Assembly: GCA_023425865.1 (NCBI GenBank)
Contig: JAFABV010000080.1
Coordinates: 113,485-177,484 of the forward strand
Source: Bacteroidota bacterium
GTDB lineage: Bacteria > Bacteroidota > Bacteroidia > Bacteroidales > Bacteroidaceae
DNA: 64,000 nt
Direction: 5' to 3'
Below, in pieces: positions 8,061 through 17,400 of the stretch (its first letter is position 1; every line of letters starts with the position of its first letter). A program made the position numbers and the translations under genes. A model generated the notes under the pieces. That model ran no database searches. It saw nothing but the letters and a program-made list of their open reading frames with translations, and was not told the DNA's origin.

Positions 8061-9770
8061 ATGACATACCTTATCATTCTGCTTCTCATCTGGGCCACGC
8101 TTTTTATCATAGCGTTTGTCTTCATTCCGCTGTGGCGTAAGCACCATGACGCGGGGGCAGGACTCTATGTGCGTACCCAAGACGACAATAAGCTCAGCTT
8201 GAACTATGCCCTGAAACAACTGAACTGCAAGGTGAGGTGGGATCGTGACCACGACGACCTGATAGCCCGGTATGAATACCAGAACGGCTTCTACCGGATA
8301 ACCTTGGAGAAGGGGTCGCCCTACGTGCGGTTGGCTTACTCGTTTATATTCGAGACGCAGCTCGACAACCTTGAACTGGTGAGAGAAGTCATCAACCAGT
8401 GCAACATGAATACAGAAACCAGCCGCCTGGTCTATACCGTAGACGAAAAGTCGGGACTGGTCAACGTGCATATCATCAGTGCCCTGCTGCTGACCGACAG
8501 TACGGTAAAAGACGTGTTGGAGCGGGCTATGCGCAACACGTTCAAATGGCAGAATATCTTCGTGCGTAAGTATGAGGAGCGCGAGCGCGCCAGCAAACAT
8601 GTGCCCAATCATGATCCCGAGAAGAGCATAGCCAGGTGGATGCGCGAGATATTTCTCCTTCGTGAGCAGGAGATGATGCACCAGGACGCCGGACCAGAGT
8701 GGCATGAGCAGGCAGGCGACACCATTCGGCTCAGCCGTTTGCTGGGTTCGGCCATGGCACTGACCGACTGGGTGCCCTTACGCCTGACACTGACTGCGGA
8801 TGCCGATACCCTCGTCGTGGACGACGCTGACCAGATTCTGGCATTCGATATCAGCAGCGCGCTTATTGCCGAAGGACGTTTCCGCCATCTTTCAGCTGTG
8901 GGGCAACTCGAATATTATGACCCCCGCAATCCGGTGAAACTGCGGCGGATGGCTTTGCTGTTTGAGCAAGACGCCAAGACCGACGATACACTTTACTACC
9001 GCGTCACATTAGCGCTATCGCCCTTGCCCGCCGATAGCGCGAGCCCTACAGAGCGTATTCACCCCCAACATGTCATCAACAGTGTGCTGCTGGGGTACGA
9101 CCTCACCCCCTCAGAGCGGCGGCTCCAGGAGTTTCGCTATCTGTGGAAAGAGGCGATGGGCAAGCTCAAGGCTGGCAACACTGAGCAGATGACTGCCGAC
9201 GAGCGTCTGCTCTGCGAGATGCAGCGCCCGCAATTGTCCATGATTATTATGCGTGGCAGGGCACTTTACGAGCAGAAACGCTACTATGAAGCAGTGCCCT
9301 TGCTCGAAGAGGCCTTTCATGCCATGCGGGGTAGCGCCGACAGCAAAAACCGCTCTGCCGCCGAGACCTTCTATGAGATATGTTATCTTGTAGGGTCTTG
9401 CTATGTGAGCCTGCGCCAGTATCAGCGCGCCTGCTATTACCTTCAGCTCACGCTTCCGCTGCGGCGCATCAACTATATCGAGGCTTACATTAACTGTTTG
9501 GTCAATGGCGATGACTTCAGGGCGATGGCCGTCATCAACGAACTGCTCTTCGAGTTTCAGCTTTCTGAAGAAGAGGGCGGTGTGACCATGGAGCATGGCG
9601 CGCAGCAGTCTTTCTTGGGGTTTCTCAAGCGGCGTAAGGCATATATGTTGGTGAGAGAGAGAAAATACGATGAGGCCGAGCAACTCCTCAAACAGTTGCT
9701 CGACGATCCCGAGAACAGTTCGTTTGCCTTGAATGAGTTGGCATACATTCAGAAGATGAAAGCAAAATAG
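8061..9770 (+). CDS. membrane-anchored protein with YbjN-like and TPR-like regions, function unknown
   Basis: Residues 1-24 (MTYLIILLLIWATLF...) form one N-terminal membrane helix, with the rest probably cytoplasmic. Residues about 35-165 resemble the YbjN / type III secretion chaperone-like fold (alternating strands, then a VNQCN-type helix and a TDSTVKDVLERAM helix). This is a pattern judgement, not a search result. The C-terminal part (about 375-569) reads as helical repeats of TPR type, for example ALYEQKRYYEAVPLLEEAF, YLVGSCYVSLRQYQRACYYL and RKYDEAEQLLKQLL. It is followed after 24 bases by cardiolipin synthase and is probably co-transcribed with it, which suggests an envelope-related job. 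I cannot give a function. Confidence 0.6.
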   Translation: MTYLIILLLIWATLFIIAFVFIPLWRKHHDAGAGLYVRTQDDNKLSLNYALKQLNCKVRWDRDHDDLIARYEYQNGFYRITLEKGSPYVRLAYSFIFETQLDNLELVREVINQCNMNTETSRLVYTVDEKSGLVNVHIISALLLTDSTVKDVLERAMRNTFKWQNIFVRKYEERERASKHVPNHDPEKSIARWMREIFLLREQEMMHQDAGPEWHEQAGDTIRLSRLLGSAMALTDWVPLRLTLTADADTLVVDDADQILAFDISSALIAEGRFRHLSAVGQLEYYDPRNPVKLRRMALLFEQDAKTDDTLYYRVTLALSPLPADSASPTERIHPQHVINSVLLGYDLTPSERRLQEFRYLWKEAMGKLKAGNTEQMTADERLLCEMQRPQLSMIIMRGRALYEQKRYYEAVPLLEEAFHAMRGSADSKNRSAAETFYEICYLVGSCYVSLRQYQRACYYLQLTLPLRRINYIEAYINCLVNGDDFRAMAVINELLFEFQLSEEEGGVTMEHGAQQSFLGFLKRRKAYMLVRERKYDEAEQLLKQLLDDPENSSFALNELAYIQKMKAK

Positions 9771-9794
9771 AGAGAACTAACGGTCTGGCTTGTC

Positions 9795-11219
9795 ATGATT
9801 TATCTACATTGGATATGGGTCTTCGTCTACGCTGTGGTGATCATCGGCGTTATGCTGAAGGTGCTTATGGACAACCGTGAACCTGCCAAGACCATGGCAT
9901 GGTTGCTGATATTATGGTTTGTGCCCTTGGCCGGCATTGTACTCTATTTTTTCTTTGGACAAAACACCCGAAAGGAAAGGCTTATCAGCCAGCGGTCGCT
10001 TGACCAGTTGTCTAAGCGTGCCATGACTGAGTTTGCCGAGCAGCGCGACCTGCGTCTGCCTAAAGCCCACCAACCATTGATGCGCCTGTTTCAAAACCAG
10101 AATATGGCGTTGCCCTTCAAAGACAATGAGGTGGAGATATTTACCGACGGCTACTCGTTCTTTCCCGCCTTGCTGCGTGAAATCAGTAAGGCCGAAGATC
10201 ACATTCACGTAGATATCTACATCTTCAACGATGACGAGTTAGGTCACCTTGTGGCCGACGCCCTCATCGACAAAGCCAAGCAAGGCGTGGAGGTAAGGGT
10301 TATCTACGATGACGTGGGATGCTGGCAGGTCAAAAACTCCTTCTTCGAACGTATGCGTGATGCTGGCATAGACGTGCATGCCTTTATGCCGGTGAAGTTT
10401 CCGGCCTTCACCTCGAAGGTCAATTACCGCAATCACCGCAAGTTGATCATCATCGATGGCAGTGTGGGGTTTATTGGAGGAATGAATATTGCCACGCGCT
10501 ATGTCAAAGGTACAGGCAAGCAGGCCTGGCGCGACACCCACCTGCTGGTGCGGGGAGGGGCTGTGTATGGCATCCAGCGCGCGTTTCTTGTCGACTGGTA
10601 CTTCGTAGACCGCACGCGTCTCTCCGACCGCAAATACTATCCAGAGCTCGATCGCGGCATCAGCAACAACTGTCTGGCACAGGTGGTGACCAGTAGTCCC
10701 ATTTCGCCGTGGCCCGACATCATGCAGGGATATGTGCGCATTCTGCACGAGGCAAAGAGTTATGTGTATATGGAAAGTCCGTATTTTCTGCCGACAGAGC
10801 CTATTCTCTTTGCCATGCGCACCGCGGCGCTGGCTGGCGTTGACGTCAGGTTGATGCTGCCGCTACGTGGCGATTCGCAGTTGGTCAACTGGGCCAGCAG
10901 TTCGTATGTGACCGAGGTGACCGAGGCTGGCGTGAAGGTTTATTTCTATACCCAAGGCTTCAACCACTCCAAACTCTTGGTGTGCGACGACATCGTCTCC
11001 ACCTGCGGCAGTACGAATATCGACTTCCGGAGTTTCGAGCATGACTTCGAGTCTAATATCTTCTTCTATGACGAAGACATGGCGCTGCGCATTAAACGCC
11101 TTTTCCTCGACGACCAAAAACAATGCGTACCCATAGAAGAGGTACGCGACATCAAGCGCCCGACGTTCTGGCGAAGGCTGGGAGGAAGCGTGATTAGGTT
11201 GCTGAGTCCACTGTTGTGA
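9795..11219 (+). CDS. cls: cardiolipin synthase
   Basis: Phospholipase D superfamily enzyme that joins two phosphatidylglycerols to make cardiolipin. Two N-terminal membrane helices (residues about 4-24 and 33-52) are followed by two HKD catalytic motifs: NHRKLIIIDGSVGFIGG near residue 212 and NHSKLLVCDDIVSTCGSTN near 388. The length of 474 residues is standard. The gene lies 24 bases after the YbjN/TPR-like gene. Its last 26 bases overlap the end of rsmD on the opposite strand, a convergent tail-to-tail overlap. Confidence 0.95.
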   Translation: MIYLHWIWVFVYAVVIIGVMLKVLMDNREPAKTMAWLLILWFVPLAGIVLYFFFGQNTRKERLISQRSLDQLSKRAMTEFAEQRDLRLPKAHQPLMRLFQNQNMALPFKDNEVEIFTDGYSFFPALLREISKAEDHIHVDIYIFNDDELGHLVADALIDKAKQGVEVRVIYDDVGCWQVKNSFFERMRDAGIDVHAFMPVKFPAFTSKVNYRNHRKLIIIDGSVGFIGGMNIATRYVKGTGKQAWRDTHLLVRGGAVYGIQRAFLVDWYFVDRTRLSDRKYYPELDRGISNNCLAQVVTSSPISPWPDIMQGYVRILHEAKSYVYMESPYFLPTEPILFAMRTAALAGVDVRLMLPLRGDSQLVNWASSSYVTEVTEAGVKVYFYTQGFNHSKLLVCDDIVSTCGSTNIDFRSFEHDFESNIFFYDEDMALRIKRLFLDDQKQCVPIEEVRDIKRPTFWRRLGGSVIRLLSPLL

Positions 11220-11793
11220 CAGGCTCTTGGCGCTCATCCGAGGCAGAAGGCTCAGAGGAGGAGAGCCCGAAAATACTGAAATTTACACTGCCATAGCTTC
11301 TATGCTCCACAAACTGAGGATGCGCGGAGAAGTCGTTGCCTTTGCCATGTTCAAACACCAGCACGCCGTCGGGCTTAAGCAAGTGGTTGGAGAGAATAAG
11401 GTCGGGCAGGGTGTCGAGCCCTTCGAGGGCATAGGGCGGGTCAGCGAAGATAAAATCGAACTGCTGATGGCATGACTTCAGAAACCTGAATACGTCGCCC
11501 CGGATAAGCACATTGTTCTTGGCGCCAATCTTCTGCATGCACTGGCCGATGAAGCGGGCATGGTCGCGGTCGGCCTCTACACTCACCACTTGGGCGCAGC
11601 CGCGCGACAGCAGTTCGAGCGAGATGCTGCCCGTGCCGGCAAAGAGGTCGAGCGCCGTAGCGCCGTCGAAGTCGATGTAGCCATTCATGACATTGAAGAT
11701 ATTCTCCTTGGCAAAATCAGTGGTAGGCCGTGCCTTGAAGGAGCGGGGAATATCGAAGTGCCTACCTTTGTATAATCCTGTAATGATTCTCAT
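11194..11793 (-). CDS. rsmD: 16S rRNA (guanine966-N2)-methyltransferase RsmD family
   Basis: SAM-dependent methyltransferase of small-subunit rRNA. Visible motifs are the start MRIITGLYKGRHFDIP, the RPTTDFAKENIFN segment, the SAM-binding DLFAGTGSISLELLSRG and the catalytic FADPPYALEG (N/DPPY motif). At 199 residues it is normal for the family, with a short Ser/Glu-rich tail that overlaps cls. It starts 7 bases after the DUF3822 gene, a pairing common in Bacteroidota as far as I recall, so the two are likely one transcript. Confidence 0.93.
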   Translation of the reverse strand: MRIITGLYKGRHFDIPRSFKARPTTDFAKENIFNVMNGYIDFDGATALDLFAGTGSISLELLSRGCAQVVSVEADRDHARFIGQCMQKIGAKNNVLIRGDVFRFLKSCHQQFDFIFADPPYALEGLDTLPDLILSNHLLKPDGVLVFEHGKGNDFSAHPQFVEHRSYGSVNFSIFGLSSSEPSASDERQEPVTTVDSAT

Positions 11794-11800
11794 GTCTGTG

Positions 11801-12583
11801 TCAGGTGAGGTAGAGTGTCAGCAGGTCGAAGGTGATACCCTTGATGGCGGTCATCGGCGCACGGTTGAAGTCGGCGGCAGCGTTGACAGTGCTTACCTTC
11901 TCCACATACGCCTTTACTTCTTGAAGCAGCTGCTCTTTGTCGGGAATATTGCCAGAGAGATACAGCTCATCCTTCTTTTGGTCGAGCACCAGCTGCTGCC
12001 ATACATAAAGAATATAATATGCGGTATCCTTCGCGCTCTTGGTCTCAAACCGGTTGCTAAAGATAAACCTGTTTCTCTCGAAGCTGAAGATTTCGAGTAA
12101 GCCGTCGTGGAAGTGCGCGTAAAGCTTACGGCGGTTGCCGATGAAGCTACGATGGTGCAGGTACCCCCATACTGGACGCATCAGCGTGATGAACTTCACA
12201 TCCTCGTAATGGTCTTCCACGACAAGCTTCAAGTCTTTGTTTACGGCAAACAAGGCCACGGCGTTGAGGTCGGGGAGAACGTTGGCAATGACCGTGCTGC
12301 CCTCTGTTGAGGGGAAGCAATGCTTGTAGAGCAGTTCGTTGTCGTCCTCTTTGTATTCCTCAATGGGCACAAGGAGCACGGGTGAGTCGATGAGTACCTG
12401 CGCGCGGCGGGTGTCATAACGCAGCAAATCGGTGGTCTTGAATGCCTCGCGCAAGTTGGCGGCCATAGAGACGCCGCTCTTGGCCGTGTAGGGCATGAAG
12501 TCTACCTGACCGCTGGCTTGTGGGTTGGCAATGGCAAAGGCCAGCGAACCTTTGCTCACGCGGATGGTCATTCTGTGCGTCAT
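11801..12583 (-). CDS. DUF3822 family protein
   Basis: A 260-residue protein matching the Bacteroidota DUF3822 family by its overall pattern: an N-terminal MTIRVSKGSLAFAIA strand region, VLIDSPVLLVPIEEY near 65-80, the central IANVLPDLNAVALFAVN, and a YILYVWQQLVLDQKKDELYLSG segment near 185-210. The fold is reported to be actin/ASKHA-like in related families, but no catalytic residues can be named here. The function is unknown. The conserved position upstream of rsmD is the main clue. Confidence 0.8.
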   Translation of the reverse strand: MTHRMTIRVSKGSLAFAIANPQASGQVDFMPYTAKSGVSMAANLREAFKTTDLLRYDTRRAQVLIDSPVLLVPIEEYKEDDNELLYKHCFPSTEGSTVIANVLPDLNAVALFAVNKDLKLVVEDHYEDVKFITLMRPVWGYLHHRSFIGNRRKLYAHFHDGLLEIFSFERNRFIFSNRFETKSAKDTAYYILYVWQQLVLDQKKDELYLSGNIPDKEQLLQEVKAYVEKVSTVNAAADFNRAPMTAIKGITFDLLTLYLT

Positions 12584-12646
12584 AATTGGCTTCGTTAACG
12601 CAGGGGCAATAGGTGCTGCCTATCGCGCGTAGGTAAACCTGCTTTG

Positions 12647-12654
12647 CAAAGATA
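12647..12654 (-). promoter_or_regulatory. -7 box of the DUF3822-rsmD pair
   Basis: The minus strand reads TATCTTTG (complement of 12647-12654), giving a leader of about 57 bases. It lies back to back with the plus-strand helicase promoter at 12706-12737. Confidence 0.6.
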
Positions 12655-12705
12655 CAATAAAGAAATGAAAGATGGGTGGCTTCATATATATTTTGTGGCT
12701 TGTCT

Positions 12706-12737
12706 TTTGACGGGCTCGGGGAAAAGCCATATATTTG
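12706..12737 (+). promoter_or_regulatory. promoter of the RecD/Pif1-like helicase gene
   Basis: TTTG (12706-12709), 20 bases, then TATATTTG (12730-12737) is a full Bacteroidota promoter. Transcription would begin near 12744. This excludes the only in-frame upstream ATG (12676) as the start of the helicase. Confidence 0.8.
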
Positions 12738-12798
12738 CAGTGCATGTTGGTGGCAACACCTGCCGTTGGCCTGCATCACAGCTTATATTATAATAGCA

Positions 12799-14247
12799 TT
12801 GACCAAGTCAGAATTTATCTATCGCATCATTCAGGAGTTCGGCTTTACGCCTACTGCTGACCAGCAGCGGGCGCTCGACACCTTTGCTGCTTTTCTGGCC
12901 GACCGCGAGCCGCACGCCGTCATGATACTCCGTGGTTCGGCCGGAACGGGCAAGACCTCATTGGCGGCTGCCATGGTGCGTACCCTTGCCCGTTTAGGAC
13001 AAAAACTTACCCTCATGGCACCGACAGGTAGGGCGGCTAAGGTGTTTGCCCATAGCAGTGGCATGCCGGCGCAGACCATTCATCGGCGTATCTATCGTGA
13101 GCGGGCTTATCAAGGACTTGACGGACAGTTCAAACTGAACGATAACCGCTACCGTGACATGCTCTTTGTGGTCGATGAGGCCTCCATGGTGAGTAGTCAG
13201 TCGGCCTTTGGCGAGTCTGCCTTTGGCTCGGGGAGCCTGCTCGACGACCTCGTGAAGTATGTCTACAGCGGTGAAAACTGTCGCCTGCTACTTATCGGTG
13301 ACAAGGCACAGCTACCTCCTGTGGGCGAGGCTGAGGCCCCGGCGCTTGCCGCCGATAGCCTTCAGGGCTATGGCCTTCGTGTCTACGAGTGCGATCTCGA
13401 CGAGGTGTTGCGCCAAAGCGAAGACTCTGGCATACTTTATAATGCCACGGTCATTCGTCAGATGATTACGCACGACGAAGCCACGGCGTTGCCACGCATC
13501 CGCTTCAAGGGCTTTGCCGATGTGGTCATGGTGCCCGGTAACGAACTGATAGAGAGTCTGGCCACCAGCTACGACCGTGTGGGAATGGACGAGACACTTG
13601 TGGTGACACGTTCCAATAAGCGTGCCAACATCTATAACCAGGGCATTCGTAGTCAGGTGCTCGACAGGGAGGAGTCGCTGTGTTCGGGCGATATGCTGAT
13701 GGTGGTGCGCAATAACTACAGTGTGGGAAGCCAGACCGCTCATCGCGGTGCCCCCGATGAGCGCGCTCCGTTCACGTTCTTGGCCAATGGCGACCGCGCC
13801 ATCGTGCAGCGGGTGCGTAACGTGCGCGAGTTATTCGGTTTTCATTTTGCCGATGTGTGGCTGCGGTTTCCCGACTATGATGACTACGAACTGCAAACCA
13901 CGGTCATCATGGACTCGCTCACCACCGATGCCCCGGCGCTCACCCGTGAGCAGAACGAGCAGCTGTTTCAGCAAGTGATGCAAGACTATGCTGACATTCC
14001 CACCAAGGGCGAGCGCCTGAAGGCATTGAGGCAAGATGTCTACTTCAACGCCCTGCAGGTGAAGTTTGCCTATGCCGTGACCTGTCATAAGGCGCAGGGC
14101 GGACAGTGGCAACACGTATATATCGACCAAGGATACATGACCGATGAGATGCTTACACCAGACTACATCCATTGGCTTTACACAGCTTTTACCCGTGCCA
14201 CGGAAAAAGTGTTCTTGGTGAATTGGCCGGTGAAGCAGATGCTTTAG
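12799..14247 (+). CDS. ATP-dependent RecD/Pif1-like DNA helicase (AAA_30 / UvrD_C_2 type)
   Basis: SF1 helicase of the short RecD2/exonuclease V-alpha-like group common in Bacteroidota. From the chosen start the Walker A motif GSAGTGKT is at residues 46-53, MAPTGRAAKVF near 73-83, Walker B VVDEASM at 124-130, LIGDKAQLPPVG follows, and the C-terminal UvrD-like motif has YAVTCHKAQGGQWQHVY and LYTAFTRATEK. No nuclease domain is seen. The frame is open back to an ATG at 12676, but a good promoter lies inside that extension. The most likely start is therefore the TTG at 12799 (reading MTKSEFIYRIIQEFGF). Another TTG at 12766 is possible. The role is probably DNA repair or recombination. Confidence 0.85.
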   Translation: MTKSEFIYRIIQEFGFTPTADQQRALDTFAAFLADREPHAVMILRGSAGTGKTSLAAAMVRTLARLGQKLTLMAPTGRAAKVFAHSSGMPAQTIHRRIYRERAYQGLDGQFKLNDNRYRDMLFVVDEASMVSSQSAFGESAFGSGSLLDDLVKYVYSGENCRLLLIGDKAQLPPVGEAEAPALAADSLQGYGLRVYECDLDEVLRQSEDSGILYNATVIRQMITHDEATALPRIRFKGFADVVMVPGNELIESLATSYDRVGMDETLVVTRSNKRANIYNQGIRSQVLDREESLCSGDMLMVVRNNYSVGSQTAHRGAPDERAPFTFLANGDRAIVQRVRNVRELFGFHFADVWLRFPDYDDYELQTTVIMDSLTTDAPALTREQNEQLFQQVMQDYADIPTKGERLKALRQDVYFNALQVKFAYAVTCHKAQGGQWQHVYIDQGYMTDEMLTPDYIHWLYTAFTRATEKVFLVNWPVKQML

Positions 14248-14371
14248 GAGAATAAGAGGCATGGCGGTGTGTCCCCGGTATCCGTTACGGGAGGTGATGC
14301 CTACCGCTTTATTCCTGTGCCTTCATGTGTTTTTTTATTCCTTTCTCCGATGCTTTATCGAAAAAAAACCG

Positions 14372-14379
14372 TATGTTTG
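14372..14379 (+). promoter_or_regulatory. -7 box of the DUF4011 helicase gene
   Basis: TATGTTTG matches TAnnTTTG and ends 23 bases before the ATG at 14403. Confidence 0.6.
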
Positions 14380-14402
14380 CAAACAAACAATCCTAATTCA
14401 TT

Positions 14403-17400
14403 ATGCCAGAGAACGAGAACAAGCAGGCACCCCACCCGGTGTTGGACGTGAGAATGGAATATACGCCAAAGGTGAACTATGCCATGTCGCTGAATGGTGT
14501 GCGGTATTTTGATTTTGTAGACCTGAGAAATACCGGTACAGAAACGCTGCCTCAGGTGAAGGTTAGACTGTCGGGAGAGATGGTGGAAGCCTGTGAGACA
14601 CTGGTCGAGGCCATACCGGCTGGCGAGACCGTGCATGTGACAACACTCGATGTAAAGCCTGACATTGATAAGCTCGCCCGGCTAACCGAAGGTGTCGACA
14701 CCCAACTGTTGCTCGAAGTGACCATGGGCGAGGAGACACTGTTTAGGCAGAACTATCCGCTCCGCCTTCTCGCTTTCGATGAGTGGCCCGGTGCCAGTGT
14801 GCTGCCAGAGATGCTGGCGGCGTTTGTCACCCCCAATGCTACGGCCGTGCCCAAGGTAAATGTCAACGCAGCCCGTGTCTTGGAAAGTCTTACGGGGTCG
14901 AGTGCCTTGGATGAATACCAGACCCGAGACCCTAACCGCGTGCGTGTCCAGGTGGCGGCCATCTACGAGTCGCTGCGCGGTGAGGGTATCGTCTACAGCA
15001 CACCTCCAGCATCGTTTGAGCGTGAAGGACAACGTGTGCGGCTCACCGACCGTGTGCTCTCTGAGAAGCTTGGAACCTGTCTTGACACGACCCTGCTCTT
15101 TGCCTCGTGTCTCGAAGCAGCGGGTATACACCCTCTGTTAGTGCTGTTCAAGGGGCATATCTTCGTGGGGGCGTGGCTCACAGACAACCGTTATCCGCAG
15201 ATGGTGGCCGACGATGCCTCGTTCTTGCTCAAGGCGTCGGCTGACGGTATCAACGAGATAGTGCTCGTGGAGTCTACCTGCATCAGCAATTCTGGGGCGG
15301 TGACGTTTGAGCAGGCGGTACAGAAGGCCGAGACCATGCTGCGGGCCGAGGAGCAGGATTTCCGGCTGTTTGTAGATGTGGCACGGTGTCGGCTCAATGG
15401 CATCCGCCCCATCCCATTGCAACTGAGCGAAGGACAGTGGGTGGTGTCAACCCAGGGATTAGCCCATAGTCAGGTCACGGTTGAGGTGAAAGAGCAGCAG
15501 ACCATAGATATTGACACCACCGTCGATGGAGGCTCGCTCACGCGTCAGCAGGTGTGGGAACGCAAGTTGCTCGACATCTCTCTGCGCAATGCCCTGATCA
15601 ATATCCGCATGTCATCACGTGTCATTCCCTTTGTCTCGTTCCAGATCGAAACGCTCGAAGACCATCTGCAGCAAGAGGAGGATTTCGCCGTCTTACCTTC
15701 ACCCATCGCCAAGGTAGAGCCTAACGACCAGGGCATATATGATTCCACCTTATATAAAGATAAGCTCGAAGCACAGGTGGTAGACGGACAGCAGCATAAG
15801 ACGCTCATCAGTTACCTCACAGAAAAGGAACTCGCCGACGTGCAGAAGAACCTTTTCCGTGCCTCACGTACCGCTCTCGAAGAGAATGGTGCCAACTCCC
15901 TGTTCCTGGTGTTGGGCATCATGAGGTGGTTTGAGACCGAGAAGAGTGTGCGTCCTCGCTATGCACCGCTGCTGCTGATGCCGGTAGACATCTTGCGCAA
16001 GGGTTCTACGGGCTATGTGCTGCGCAGGCGCGACGAGGACCTTATACTCAACACGACGTTGGTGGAGATGCTCAAGCAGCAATTTGGTATCAACCTTGGC
16101 ATGCTCGACCCACTGCCGGAGGACGAGCATGGCATAGACGTGAAGAAGGTGATAACGGTGGTGCGCACCGTACTCAAGGACCACAAGGGCTGGGATGTGC
16201 TCGAGGAGTCGCTGCTTGGACTCTTCTCTTTCAATAAGTTTGTGATGTGGAACGACATCCACAACAATGCCGAGGCCCTTCGTAAGCATCCTGTCATTGA
16301 GTCGCTCATTGAGAAGAAGATTGTGGGGTTGGTACCCGCCGAGGGAGAGCTCGCTGATGCCGGGCTCATCGACCGGACGAGTGAACCCGGCGATTTTGCC
16401 ATTCCCATGGATGTAGACTCGTCGCAGATGGAGGCGGTCATCGACTCGGGCAACGGCCGCAGTTTCATTCTGTACGGTCCTCCGGGAACAGGAAAAAGCC
16501 AGACCATCACCAATATGATAGCCAATGCCCTCTACCACGACAAGCGTGTGCTCTTTGTGGCAGAGAAGATGGCAGCGTTGTCGGTGGTGCAGAAGCGATT
16601 GGCCAAGGTGGGGCTGGATCCGTTCTGTATGGAGATGCATTCTAACAAGGCCACGAAGAACCATCTTCTCGAACAGCTGGATCAGGCGCTCAATGTGACT
16701 CACTTCCAAAAGCCTGAGGAGTTTGCCGCCGCCTCGCACGAACTCTTGGCGCAACGCCAGAAGCTCGTGGGCTATATGGATGCCCTGCATCGCAGGCATG
16801 GCAATGGACTCTCACTGTACGATTGCATCACACGCTACATTGACATAGACGGCGACGAACTCACGCTTCCCGCTGAACAGGTGGCAAAGATGGATGCCAA
16901 AGGGGTAGAGTCGCTTGCAGAGCAGGTGACGGGCCTCGACACGGTATTTGCCATCACAGGACATCCCACTGACAGTCCGCTTCGGGGTCTTACCGTTCGG
17001 CAGGTCTCGGCAGACACGACGTCGAGCCTCGGCCAGACCATCAAGGCTCTGCAGGTCGCCGTGCCGCAGGCTGCCGATGCCTTGTCTCGCTTCGAGGCTC
17101 AGTATGCGCTTGCCGGCGACGCCACGGTGTCACAAGTGCGCCGCGTGGCCGCCATTATCGACCGATGGCTTGCCCTGAACAGCCGTCAGCAGCGCAACCA
17201 GAAGTTGCGCCAGCAGATCACGGGACAGTATACGGAGAATATTTTCAACCGCAATGTAGGCCAGCTGAAGCAGGCCTGGCTGGAGGTGGAAGGTAAATGG
17301 TTCCTGCCCCGACTGTTTGCGCGTCGCTCTTTCTTGGGAGCTCTCAAGCAGTATAACGCCAATGTCAAGCGGGCAGACGTGCCGCAGCTTATCGCAAACT

